From contig CAKUBG010000008.1 of assembly GCA_934636825.1 (NCBI GenBank), positions 27,393 through 91,392 on the forward strand: a DNA stretch of 64,000 bases, given 5' to 3'. The translations under genes were made by a program, and so were the position numbers. This document shows positions 9,790-17,786 of this stretch, piece after piece. The notes below the pieces were generated by a model. It was not told the origin of the DNA. It did not search any database and saw only the letters and a program-made list of their open reading frames with translations. Source of the DNA: an uncultured bacterium. GTDB lineage: Bacteria; Vulcanimicrobiota; Xenobia; Xenobiales; Xenobiaceae. How positions within the stretch are numbered: position 1 is the first letter of the stretch; every line of letters starts with the position of its first letter.

Positions 9790-10326
9790 ATGCTAAAACA
9801 AAAGTTATTTATCTTGGGAGTCGTGTTCGCTGCAACCGGAACTTTATGCGGCGCTATCAATTGCAACGAGGCTCAGGCCTATTCGTTCTCTTCCGACTCA
9901 CAGTATGCTTCTGTAATTAGCAATAACGATGAAGTTTGCTTGCTGGCCCAAGGTAACGAAGATGCCTCTAAAGCGAGTAAAGAATCTAAAAAAAAGCGTA
10001 AAGAGCGTAAGAACTTTACATCTAAACGACAGCGTAATAAAATGGCCCAGGAGCGTGAGGGGCACGAGACTCAAGTTGATTTTATCGATTCTGAGGATGG
10101 TTACTGGAATGCCAGGGGAGGAAACGCACCTCAATTCGGTGACGGCGGCTCCATCAATTCAGTTATGTTTGAAAATCGTCCCGGTCGTAGAGTTAAAGAA
10201 CTTCCGTCCGGGCCGGTACGCAACACTGATGTAGAAGTTACAGGGGGAAAGTCTACAGAAATTACTGTAAATGGACGTCCGGTTCACCTAGATAAGGCTA
10301 AAGATAAAAAGATAGAAGAGAAGTAA
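9790..10326 (+). CDS. Small secreted lysine-rich protein of unknown function
   Basis: 178 residues. The N-terminus (MLKQKLFILGVVFAATGTL) is a Sec-type signal peptide, with likely cleavage after NEAQA. The mature part has a strongly basic stretch at about residues 60-95 (SKKKRKERKN) and a polar, Gly/Asn-rich C-terminus. No family was recognised. An upstream in-frame TTG at 9742 exists, but the ATG at 9790 puts the signal peptide at the N-terminus, with AAGGAG about 14 bases before it. A clear terminator follows at 10417-10444. No Cys pair or catalytic motif is visible. Location is inferred to be periplasmic. Confidence 0.7.
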   Translation: MLKQKLFILGVVFAATGTLCGAINCNEAQAYSFSSDSQYASVISNNDEVCLLAQGNEDASKASKESKKKRKERKNFTSKRQRNKMAQEREGHETQVDFIDSEDGYWNARGGNAPQFGDGGSINSVMFENRPGRRVKELPSGPVRNTDVEVTGGKSTEITVNGRPVHLDKAKDKKIEEK

Positions 10327-10416
10327 AACAGTTTAGAGGAAAGACCCATATATCAAATGGGGAAAATAGTTCTCTATTCTGTAAGGGATTTTATATTTTT
10401 TAGTAGGTTTGTAGGG

Positions 10417-10444
10417 GCAGGCTCTGGGGAGCCTGCTTTTTTTA
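10417..10444 (+). terminator. Intrinsic terminator after the secreted protein gene
   Basis: Perfect 8-pair stem GCAGGCTC / GAGCCTGC with a 4-base loop and a run of eight T. It ends just before the ribosome site of the next gene (ATG 10460), so it may also tune read-through into it. Confidence 0.88.
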
Positions 10445-10459
10445 GGTGGTGATAATTTT

Positions 10460-10807
10460 ATGGATGAAACTACTATGGCTGCTGGAGCTGGTGCTGCTGC
10501 AGCGACTTTTCCTTGGCAAGCTTGTTTATTGCAATTGAGTGGAGGCACAGTGGCTGGTTTAGCTGTAGGCTATTCGCTGAAAGCCGCTCTCAGAACCGCT
10601 CTTTTAGTTTTAGGATCTATCCTTTTGCTTATGGCTCTTTTAGCTCATGCTGGTTTCATAACTGTAAATTGGGGAGCTGTTTGCGGTTCAATAGAAAGTG
10701 GTACCAAAGCAGCTGGAGAATTAGTTAATGATTTAGCTTCTCAGCTCTCATCTTCGATGGCCGGTTTTACGGCTGGAGCTATTGGCGGTTGGAAGATGCA
10801 TCGTTAA
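10460..10807 (+). CDS. FUN14-family small membrane protein
   Basis: 115 residues with the FUN14 signature: a Gly/Ala-rich start (SGGTVAGLAVGYSLKAALR), a strong transmembrane helix (TALLVLGSILLLMALLAHAG), then VNWGAVCGSIESG and a final Gly-rich hydrophobic segment. FUN14 proteins are small membrane proteins of unknown bacterial function, named after a yeast gene and related to mitophagy receptors. AGGTGG about 9 bases upstream supports ATG 10460. It is followed by a 216-base spacer rich in inverted repeats, then the DUF4013 gene. Confidence 0.78.
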   Translation: MDETTMAAGAGAAAATFPWQACLLQLSGGTVAGLAVGYSLKAALRTALLVLGSILLLMALLAHAGFITVNWGAVCGSIESGTKAAGELVNDLASQLSSSMAGFTAGAIGGWKMHR

Positions 10808-10826
10808 TAGGGTGCCACTAAAAGAT

Positions 10827-10911
10827 AGCTATAGAAAGAGTCGTCTCTTAGCTAAAGTTTTTTGTAACTTTTTTGCTTTTTTGGGAATATTACTAGGCTC
10901 TTTCTATAGCT
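10827..10911 (+). repeat. 14-bp perfect inverted repeat
   Basis: AGCTATAGAAAGAG at 10827-10840 and its exact complement CTCTTTCTATAGCT at 10898-10911, 57 bases apart. They could form a long-range hairpin in the transcript after the FUN14 gene. Whether it terminates transcription is unclear, since no long T-run follows. Confidence 0.6.
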
Positions 10912-10943
10912 TCTTTCTTTATAAGGGCTTAAGATTATCGTGC

Positions 10944-10962
10944 TTGACGTTAAGAACGTCAA
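10944..10962. promoter_or_regulatory. Palindrome upstream of the DUF4013 gene (possible operator)
   Basis: TTGACGTT-AAG-AACGTCAA, perfect 8-base arms around a 3-base spacer. It lies 62 bases before the TTG start at 11024. A TATAGT box at 10971-10976 lies just downstream. The arrangement resembles a regulator site over a promoter, but no cognate regulator is identified. Confidence 0.4.
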
Positions 10963-11023
10963 CTTGTAATTATAGTGAATTGCTCGAGTCGTCATTCGTT
11001 TTCGAGCATCTGGGAGGACTATT

Positions 11024-11872
11024 TTGGATCCTGAGCTGATTAGAGCTTTCGTCTTTATGCGCAAAGACCCCAAATTTACTGTCAAACTGGCTATCTTGAG
11101 TGCGGCCATGTTTGTGCCGATTGTTGGTTGGATTTTGGCTTTGGGCTATTGTGTAATGCTATACCGCAATTATATCGATGGCAAAGATGATGAAATAATT
11201 TTGCCTGAATGGGAAGATTTCGGCAACTACGTCTTTAAAGGCGTCTCTTTGGCAGCCGCTTTAGCTTGTTATGCTGCATTTTTTATCGGTTTGGGACTGG
11301 CTTTAGCTTTTGCTTGCGGAGCGCCCTTATTGGTTGTCAATGCTGTAGGAGGAGAAAGCGTTAGTATTTTTACTTCCCTGCTTTTATTCATAATTTCTTT
11401 TGCAGTTATCTTTGCAGCTTTGCTTGTTGCCGGATCTGCTTTTAGCTTTTTTAGTGAGAGTTTGACCGTTTCCGATTGCTTTAAGGTTTTGGATGTTATC
11501 CAACGCGTTACTGGCTTAGGAGTCAACTATTACATATTGTGTGCTATAGTAGCCTTCGTTTTTTCTTTATCTATAAAGTTTTTCTGGTTTAACGGTTTCT
11601 TCTTCTGGATTTTGGCTTCTATGCTTCAGGCCTATTTGGCAGTAGCTTCCGTTTATGGCTTGGCCGGTTTAGTTCAAGATGTTTATCATCCTTCGCTTTA
11701 CGATCCTACCGATATTCATATTGAGCGCTCAGCCCATATGGAATTGGATCCTACAGAAGACGAAGACGAGTATGGTCATTCCAAGCCCGGAAAACACAGC
11801 GCCTCCTATTGGGCAGGCCATCGTCCAGATACTTCTATAACTTGGTCTACAGATTCTGATCAAGCTGAATAA
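11024..11872 (+). CDS. DUF4013 membrane protein
   Basis: 282-residue integral membrane protein of the DUF4013 type. The N-terminus (KFTVKLAILSAAMFVPIVGW) leads into a helix, then the family-typical YRNYIDGKDDEIILPEWEDFG loop appears in part (PEWEDFGNYVFKG). About five further hydrophobic segments follow up to residue 225. The C-terminal 50 residues are acidic and soluble. TTG at 11024 is supported by GGGAGG six bases upstream. Function is unknown for the family. The palindrome at 10944-10962 may control it. Confidence 0.8.
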   Translation: MDPELIRAFVFMRKDPKFTVKLAILSAAMFVPIVGWILALGYCVMLYRNYIDGKDDEIILPEWEDFGNYVFKGVSLAAALACYAAFFIGLGLALAFACGAPLLVVNAVGGESVSIFTSLLLFIISFAVIFAALLVAGSAFSFFSESLTVSDCFKVLDVIQRVTGLGVNYYILCAIVAFVFSLSIKFFWFNGFFFWILASMLQAYLAVASVYGLAGLVQDVYHPSLYDPTDIHIERSAHMELDPTEDEDEYGHSKPGKHSASYWAGHRPDTSITWSTDSDQAE

Positions 11873-11946
11873 ACTAAAAATAGAGGTATTATTTTCTTGG
11901 TGGTGTGCGCTTTGTGCGTAAGCTAAGAAAAATATCGATATTTCGG

Positions 11947-12013
11947 AAGCGGCTGTTTCCTCGGCGTTGCAAATATAAAAAATGCAATTTGCCAAAATAG
12001 GAAACGGTCGCTT
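11947..12013 (+). terminator. Long two-tier hairpin (terminator or structured leader)
   Basis: Outer arms AAGCGGCTGTTTCC (11947-11960) and GGAAACGGTCGCTT (12000-12013) pair over 14 positions with two G-T wobbles. Inside, GGC/GCC and TTGCA/TGCAA extend the stem. TATATATTTT follows. It lies 75 bases after the DUF4013 stop and 150 bases before the permease, so it could be a terminator of the former or a structured leader of the latter. It does not match the purine riboswitch core I know. Confidence 0.5.
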
Positions 12014-12164
12014 TATATATTTTGGAGTAAAACTATCGTCAATTTATCTAGAGTTTGGTGGAATATTTTTTTTTCGTTATATTCTAAAGGAGATAACGAA
12101 GGCGGATAGAATGGTGGCGGCCGTATAACGTATATCGCATCTTTTTTTGGAGATTGGGCTGGCT

Positions 12165-13844
12165 ATGCAAAGCGCTCATAGGAACTCCGCCACTCGTCCT
12201 TTAACTTATAAGTGGTTCGTTTTAAACGATTTAAATGGTTTTTTTAGCGTCATGTTCGATAACATGACCGTATTGGCATTTTTAGCTTTTATTTTGACCC
12301 AAATTTTTGCTATGCCGAGTGAATTTGTATATGGAAAAATTTTCCCTGGTACGGCTTTGGGAGTTCTTTGCGGAGATTTGGCTTTTGTATGGTTGGCTTT
12401 TGTCCAAGCCAAGAGACAAGGCCGAGAATCAACCGCTATTCCTGTCGCTATAGATACGCCTTCGACTGTAGGTTTAGCTTTTGCCGTATTTGGCCCAGCT
12501 TTTATTACTTATAAAGCTGCTGGCTTATCTCCTCAGGAGGCAGCCCTCCAAACTTGGTATTTAGGTATGGCTACGGTTATGTGTTGCGGCTTGGGAAAAT
12601 TTTTGGGCTCGTTTATTGGTGAATGGATTGGCAAAATTGTTCCTAAAGCTGGTTTAGTAGGGGCTTTGGCCGGAGTGGGTATTGCCTTATTGGGAGTAGT
12701 ACCTTTTATTGAAGTTATGGGAGCTCCAGCTGTAGGTTTGTTGTCTTTTGGTATTATATTTTATTCTTTGATTGCCAAAATAGAATTGCCTGGTAAAATT
12801 CCTGGAGTTTTGGCCGCTGTAGTCTTGGCTACTGGTTTGTATTATATTTTGGGCCCTTGGGGATTGGCTGGACAGCAGTTTATGGTGCCCAAGTTTTCAG
12901 TTGCTTTCAATTTTCCCTTACCTAATTATTATTTTATTTACGGATTAAAAGATTCATTACAATATTTACCGGTAGTGCTTCCTTTTACCATTTTAACAAT
13001 TGTAGGTGGAGTTAATGTTGCTAAAGGAGCCGTTATGGCCGGAGATGATTACAATATGCGTGAGGTTTTGCAAATAGATGCTGCAATTACCTTAATTTCT
13101 GGCTTGTGTGGTGGTATTGTTCCTACTACTTTATATATTGGTCATGCGGCATTTAAAGGCATGAATTGCCGCGCAGGCCACGTTTTATTGACAGGTGTTT
13201 TTGTTGGTATATTTGGTATTTTTGGCTTAATTAAAGTTATTGTCGACTTCGTACCGACAGCTGCTTTAGCACCTATTTTAATATTTATTGCGCTGGAGTT
13301 GACTTCACAAGCTTTTAGAGATAGCGATAATAACTTTCGCACTGCTTTAACCTTTGCCTTATTCCCTTGCATTATGAGAGCTTTGGCTTTAAAGGGTAAT
13401 TATAGCGATAACTTTGAGTCTTTGGTCAGTCGTCTCATGGCTGAGGCCAATGGCCATCGCTTTTTAAGTGAAAATTTAGTTATTCCGGCCTTAGGCAATG
13501 GCTTTGTTCTAACGTCTATGTTATGGGGAGCTTTTCTAGCTTTCTTTATTGAGCGCCGTTTGCGTAGGGCGGCAATTGTGTTGTTCATCTTAGCATTATG
13601 TTCATTTGTAGGCTTGATACATTCTGTTTCACCAGCTGGATTTATGTATTGGCCTTTCAATTTACCTAACGATATTGAAAAGGCTATACCTTTCCAGTTT
13701 GCTGCAGGATATTTTTTAGCCGGTTTGCTTGTTGTTGCTCTATCCTTTAGCAACTCTTCTGCTTGGTCAATTTATGAAGATGAAAATGAAAAATTGAGAG
13801 CTAAATTTCTTGCTAAAGAAAAAGACTCGGAGTCTGTAGCATAA
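12165..13844 (+). CDS. NCS2-like nucleobase permease
   Basis: Polytopic membrane protein of about 559 residues with 12 or more hydrophobic segments. It is most like the NCS2/AzgA superfamily of xanthine, uracil and adenine permeases. Supporting features are DNMTVLAFLAFI in the first helix, PVAIDTPSTVGLAFAVFGPAF (the substrate-region motif of NCS2-like carriers), and SGLCGGIVPTTLYIGHAAFKG. Exact substrate cannot be read. The adenine deaminase and PreA/PreT genes in the same window make a nucleobase plausible. ATG 12165 is chosen over TTG 12147 because GGAG lies 12 bases upstream. The gene has its own 290-base upstream region with a long hairpin. Confidence 0.72.
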   Translation: MQSAHRNSATRPLTYKWFVLNDLNGFFSVMFDNMTVLAFLAFILTQIFAMPSEFVYGKIFPGTALGVLCGDLAFVWLAFVQAKRQGRESTAIPVAIDTPSTVGLAFAVFGPAFITYKAAGLSPQEAALQTWYLGMATVMCCGLGKFLGSFIGEWIGKIVPKAGLVGALAGVGIALLGVVPFIEVMGAPAVGLLSFGIIFYSLIAKIELPGKIPGVLAAVVLATGLYYILGPWGLAGQQFMVPKFSVAFNFPLPNYYFIYGLKDSLQYLPVVLPFTILTIVGGVNVAKGAVMAGDDYNMREVLQIDAAITLISGLCGGIVPTTLYIGHAAFKGMNCRAGHVLLTGVFVGIFGIFGLIKVIVDFVPTAALAPILIFIALELTSQAFRDSDNNFRTALTFALFPCIMRALALKGNYSDNFESLVSRLMAEANGHRFLSENLVIPALGNGFVLTSMLWGAFLAFFIERRLRRAAIVLFILALCSFVGLIHSVSPAGFMYWPFNLPNDIEKAIPFQFAAGYFLAGLLVVALSFSNSSAWSIYEDENEKLRAKFLAKEKDSESVA

Positions 13845-13980
13845 TTTTAGGTTTGTTGATTATTTTTTTGAAGCGCTCTGTCACTCTAGGCGCTATTGGC
13901 GGGGCGTTTCTTCTTTTCGGCAGGAATGCAAGCGAAATGGCAAAAAGATCGCCCCAATTTTTGCTATTCAGAGAAAATTT

Positions 13981-15417
13981 ATGCTTGCTAAAGATTGTGA
14001 AACTACACTGGTAAATTTTAACGATTATTCAGTGCCCAGCACTTCGGAGAGGTTGCATGCCGATTCCAATATGAGAGGGCGGGGAGTGACGATCGCTTTT
14101 TTGGATTCTGGTTTTTACCCTCATCCTGATTTAGGTGATCGTATTGCTGCTTACATAGATTTAGGCGAAGAAACCCAAGATTTAAATCCACATGCCAATC
14201 GCAATGGCTGGAATTGGCATGGTATGATGACTTCTGTATCTGCTTGCGGCGACGGTTCACTTTCCGGCGGCCGCTACAGAGGGTTGGCTTCCGAAGCCAA
14301 GGTTGTGCTTATAAAGTGTAGTCGCAATGGTATGATTTGCGACGATTTAATTCTCAAAGGTTTGCATTGGGTGCGTGATAACGCTGCCAAATATCATATC
14401 AACATTTTGAATATTTCTGTAGGCAGCGATTTCGATCCTAAAGAGTTAAATTGCGAGATTTCTCAAGCTTCGGAAGAACTTGTTTCTAACGGTATTTTGG
14501 TGATTGCGGCCGCCGGTAACACGCGGACCTTGCCACGCCCGCCGGCCAACGCCCCTTCTGTACTCACTGTGGGAGGTTGCGTTTCACGCAATGCTTGCAC
14601 TCCGGAAGAAGCGGAGCTCTATTGCAGCAGCTATGGTGTTATTTTAGATTTGGTGGTGAAGCCGGAAATTATTGCTCCGGCTGCTTGGGTTGCTGCTCCG
14701 ATCCTTCCCGGCACAGTGCAATACAAACGAGCTCAGTATTGCTACGACTTAGCCGTCACGACCGGCGGGCCTTTGCTCAATTTGCTTAGCGAAGTGCCCG
14801 AAGGCGTGGGCTTGCCCGACAATTTGTACCAGTTGAGCCGCGAAGAACTTAGCCAAAAGTTAGATAAGTGGCTTTTGGATGATAAAGTTGTCGGCCGTCA
14901 CTATCAGCATGTAGATGGCACTTCTTTCGCGGCTCCCACCGTCGCGGCTATTGCTGCACAAATGTTGGAAGCTAACCCACAACTAACTCCGGCCGCTATA
15001 CGTCAGATCTTTATGTCTACAGCTGACCGTGTCAATGGTAAAGATCTTTTGGCTCAGGGTTGTGGTATCGTAAATGCTAGCCGAGCTGTCGAGCAAGCCC
15101 ACGAAGCCTGGACTCACGATCAAATTTGTGAATTGCGTCCGCCCTTGGTTTTAGATGGCAAATTGAGCTTCATTTTTGTCAATTATTTTGCCAAAAAGGT
15201 TGAACTTATGGGAGACTTTAATGACTGGACGCCTCACCAGTATTACTTCCATGAAATGTTTGACGGTACTTGGAAAGTGGAAATAGATGCGCCTCCGCCA
15301 GGAAGGTATCGTTACAAATTCAGAGTTGATGAAAAAGATTGGTTTGAAGATCCTGCCAATTTATACCGTAAACCCAATGTGTGGGGAAGCTACGATTCAA
15401 TTCTGAATATTGCTTAA
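13981..15417 (+). CDS. Subtilisin-like serine protease with C-terminal CBM48/AMPK-type domain
   Basis: 478-residue S8 family protease. The triad is visible: Asp42 (AFLDSGFYPH), His80 (NWHGMMTS) and Ser315 (GTSFAAPT), with oxyanion Asn180 (AAAGN). A long insert (about 205-300) separates the oxyanion Asn from the Ser. After the catalytic domain, residues about 390-478 form a beta-sandwich like the glycogen-binding/early-set domains of AMPK beta and CBM48: ELMGDFNDW, GTWKVEID, PGRYRYKFRVD. No signal peptide and no prodomain are visible at MLAKDCETT, so a cytoplasmic protease is inferred. It is monocistronic, with a terminator shared with the convergent gpsA. Confidence 0.88.
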   Translation: MLAKDCETTLVNFNDYSVPSTSERLHADSNMRGRGVTIAFLDSGFYPHPDLGDRIAAYIDLGEETQDLNPHANRNGWNWHGMMTSVSACGDGSLSGGRYRGLASEAKVVLIKCSRNGMICDDLILKGLHWVRDNAAKYHINILNISVGSDFDPKELNCEISQASEELVSNGILVIAAAGNTRTLPRPPANAPSVLTVGGCVSRNACTPEEAELYCSSYGVILDLVVKPEIIAPAAWVAAPILPGTVQYKRAQYCYDLAVTTGGPLLNLLSEVPEGVGLPDNLYQLSREELSQKLDKWLLDDKVVGRHYQHVDGTSFAAPTVAAIAAQMLEANPQLTPAAIRQIFMSTADRVNGKDLLAQGCGIVNASRAVEQAHEAWTHDQICELRPPLVLDGKLSFIFVNYFAKKVELMGDFNDWTPHQYYFHEMFDGTWKVEIDAPPPGRYRYKFRVDEKDWFEDPANLYRKPNVWGSYDSILNIA

Positions 15418-15419
15418 GC

Positions 15420-15469
15420 AAAAAAATAAGCGCAACCTTCATCTTTCAGAAAGTTGCGCTTATTTTTTT
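15420..15469. terminator. Bidirectional terminator between subtilase and gpsA
   Basis: AAAAAATAAGCGCAAC pairs with GTTGCGCTTATTTTTT, with further CTTT/AAAG pairing in the loop. T-runs occur on both strands. It lies between two convergent stops. Confidence 0.9.
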
Positions 15470-15478
15470 GCTATTTTG

Positions 15479-16477
15479 TTATTCAAACTTTTGTGAACGA
15501 GCCAACAAATTGACAATAGCCTGTTGCAAGTTATGCTCGCCGGACAAAATTTGACAAGTTTCTTTAATAATGGGCGTCTCTATGCCCAAATTTTGCGCCA
15601 GTTGCAAGCAACTGTTGGCTGTAGTCACTCCTTCAGCTACTTGTTTCATCTCTTTCATAATATCGGACAGCTTTTGACCTTTGCCAAGCATAAGACCAAC
15701 TTGGCGATTGCGACTCAAATCACCGGTAGCTGTTAAAAGTAAATCGCCCAAGCCACTTAAGCCTGATACGGTAGAGGAGCGCCCACCCATAGCCATAACT
15801 ATACGCCTAATTTCTATAAGGGCTCTGGTGAGAAGAGCAGCTCTGGCATTAGCTCCCATACCGGCTCCGTCAATCATGCCCGCAGCTAAAGCAATAACAT
15901 TTTTTAAAACTCCACCTAATTCTACGCCAACAATATCGGTGGAAGCGTAAGCGCGAAAATATTTATAGTGATAAAGATTGGCAGCCAGAGAAGAAAGGCG
16001 CGGTACTGGTGAAGCTAAAGTAACGGCTGTAGGTAATTCTTTGATAACTTCTACAGCAAAAGAAGGGCCAGAAAGAACTACTATACGTTCTAAACGCCCC
16101 AACACTTCGGAAAGCACTTCAGACATGCGCATAAGACTGTCTTTCTCCAGCCCTTTAGCTGTACTGATAATTATGCTTGAAGGGCTGACATTTTCTTTTA
16201 CTTCCTCGGCTACGCTGCGTACAGCTCCCGAAGGCACAGCAAAAACTACAAAATCAGCTCCTTTAACAGCTTCTTTTAAATTATATTCGACTCCCAAATC
16301 GCCAGGATCGCATAAGCGCATATCTCCGAAATAACGAGTATTGAATCCTGCTTTTATGGAGTCTAAGTCTATAGCGTCGCATCCCCATATAACTACATCG
16401 CTGCCGGCTTTATGTAAGTGCAAGGCTTGTGCTGTGCCCCAACTTCCAGAACCAAGAACGGCAACTTTATAGCTCAT
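15479..16477 (-). CDS. gpsA: Glycerol-3-phosphate dehydrogenase [NAD(P)+]
   Basis: Reduces dihydroxyacetone phosphate to sn-glycerol 3-phosphate for phospholipid synthesis. The 332-residue length is normal. The Rossmann motif VAVLGSGSWGTAQAL is at the N-terminus. STAKGLEKDS, SGPSFAVEVIKELPTA and the catalytic-region LKNVIALAAGMIDGAG follow in family order, then NARAALLTRALIE and GLSGLGDLLLT. ATG at 16477 begins MSYKVAVLGSG. The gene stands alone on the minus strand, between a 230-base gap and the subtilase terminator. Confidence 0.96.
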   Translation of the reverse strand: MSYKVAVLGSGSWGTAQALHLHKAGSDVVIWGCDAIDLDSIKAGFNTRYFGDMRLCDPGDLGVEYNLKEAVKGADFVVFAVPSGAVRSVAEEVKENVSPSSIIISTAKGLEKDSLMRMSEVLSEVLGRLERIVVLSGPSFAVEVIKELPTAVTLASPVPRLSSLAANLYHYKYFRAYASTDIVGVELGGVLKNVIALAAGMIDGAGMGANARAALLTRALIEIRRIVMAMGGRSSTVSGLSGLGDLLLTATGDLSRNRQVGLMLGKGQKLSDIMKEMKQVAEGVTTANSCLQLAQNLGIETPIIKETCQILSGEHNLQQAIVNLLARSQKFE

Positions 16478-16680
16478 AACTAAAAAATATCTCCAAAAAA
16501 ATCTTCACAAAAGTATAGGAAAGGCTTTTCCATTATACAGCCTAGCACCTTCCACTACATGTACATATATCCCCGCCCAAATAAGTAAGAGGCTCCAAGC
16601 GAAGATTCGCCGCTCTCACTTCTATACCCTATCAAAAAAAACAGGGGAGCTTACGTAAAACTAGATTTAAAATAAATACA

Positions 16681-16698
16681 GCCGCCATAAAGGCGGCC
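16681..16698 (-). terminator. Hairpin after the 3D-domain gene
   Basis: GCCGCC / GGCGGC stem with a 5-base loop, lying 10 bases after the minus-strand stop at 16708. On that strand a T-rich tract (TGTATTTATTTT) follows. Confidence 0.7.
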
Positions 16699-16707
16699 TT
16701 ATTTATT

Positions 16708-17307
16708 TTATTCTGTAACTGTGACTGTAACCGTGCGCACTCCCCATTGAGAGCACTGAGCATTGTTAGGTAGCCAAATATCTATTTTGTTACCGTAAAT
16801 GCCACCGCCAGTATCTCTGGCTTCACCCCAACCGTAACCAGGTACATATATTTTAGAACCAATAGGAATAACACTGGGATCGACAGCTATACAACCGGGG
16901 CCGGTATAGTGGCCACTGGCCGTGCGTCCATTCAGACAGTAGGCATAAGCTGTTACTGTGATAGTACGGCTCTGAGGTTCAGGGGCAGCAACTATTTTGT
17001 ATTCAGCACTAGTTTCTGCTCCGCGAATAAATGAAGAAGCCAAAGAATCAGCAATTTTAAGATGATTGCTATTATTTTGACGGGACTGACTCTCGCTTAC
17101 TTTAACATCTTCTATAGTTGTTTCGACTTCAACAGTCTCTGCATTAACTCTATTGGGCAGCAAGCCACTTTCATTAGGCGATACAGACACTAGAGAAGGT
17201 GCCGGAGGCATATTTCCTAGATCTTGACTGCAAGCATTCTGCGCTAAAAGCAGAATAGGCACAACCCAGATACATGCCACCAACACATAAGCCCAAAGCT
17301 TACGCAT
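16708..17307 (-). CDS. Secreted 3D-domain protein (cell-wall hydrolase-like)
   Basis: 199 residues. An N-terminal hydrophobic segment (WAYVLVACIWVVPILLLAQ) acts as a signal peptide. Residues about 30-110 are a polar linker. The C-terminal about 85 residues form a 3D (Asp-Asp-Asp) domain: ITVTAYAYCLNG, then CIAVDPSVIPIGS, EARDTGGGI and NKIDIWL, which hold the three Asp residues that name the domain. The fold is shared with MltA-type lytic transglycosylases and YocH/Rpf-like wall proteins. A role in peptidoglycan remodelling is therefore inferred. GGAGG just before ATG 17307 supports the start. No LysM domain is present. Confidence 0.85.
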   Translation of the reverse strand: MRKLWAYVLVACIWVVPILLLAQNACSQDLGNMPPAPSLVSVSPNESGLLPNRVNAETVEVETTIEDVKVSESQSRQNNSNHLKIADSLASSFIRGAETSAEYKIVAAPEPQSRTITVTAYAYCLNGRTASGHYTGPGCIAVDPSVIPIGSKIYVPGYGWGEARDTGGGIYGNKIDIWLPNNAQCSQWGVRTVTVTVTE

Positions 17308-17719
17308 TATGGCCTCCTTAGTTTTCTCTATATCTCATCTCTTTGCCAAGGAGATGAAATCTATGAATTAATAGCTTTTTTTCGCTAATCTAAAGCTAAA
17401 AAAACAATAAAACCTTACATAAGGTTGATATACTGTATATTTTCTAATAATTATAGTCCATTCCTGCAATAAATATAGCCTATAAGCTATAAATTACTGT
17501 AAAAATGTAAACATTTTACGTATATATTGTCTATTTTTAAACAAAAATTTTAAAGAAAGCTACAAAAAATTAACTTAATAGTTTATCCCTTAAGAGAGGA
17601 ATTAACCCATTTTTAAGGGGTTCTGTTCGAAAAAGCGTAAATTTTGTCCATACAATAAATGCATAAATGTCTATATTTATTGTTATTTATGCCTAAAATA
17701 TTGCGCATATTATTTATAA
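17308..17719. other. A+T-rich intergenic region
   Basis: No gene is supported. It holds an imperfect hairpin CATCTCTTTGCCAAGGAGATG next to the 3D-domain gene start. It also has a GTAAACATTTTAC palindrome near 17508 and several AT-rich tracts. I looked for a c-di-AMP (ydaO-type) riboswitch on the minus strand, common before cell-wall genes, and did not see its conserved core. Confidence 0.5.
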
Positions 17720-17756
17720 AAATAGCCGACTTCTTAGGTGCTGAAGTCGGCTATTT
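17720..17756 (-). terminator. Terminator after htrA
   Basis: Perfect 14-pair stem AAATAGCCGACTTC / GAAGTCGGCTATTT with a 9-base loop, 31 bases after the minus-strand stop of htrA. Read on the minus strand it is followed by T-rich sequence. Confidence 0.85.
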
Positions 17757-17786
17757 ACGATTTTTTTATCGATAAAATACGCTGGC

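Noticed and set aside
10782..11039. 85-codon ORF bridging FUN14 and DUF4013 genes
   Set aside because: Overlaps the inverted repeats and the start of the next gene, has no ribosome site and its composition is not protein-like.
11873..12164. Purine riboswitch before the permease
   Set aside because: The long hairpin lacks the purine aptamer core (three-way junction with conserved loops).
17308..17719. c-di-AMP riboswitch before the 3D-domain gene
   Set aside because: Looked for the conserved core on the minus strand and did not find it; only a short hairpin is present.
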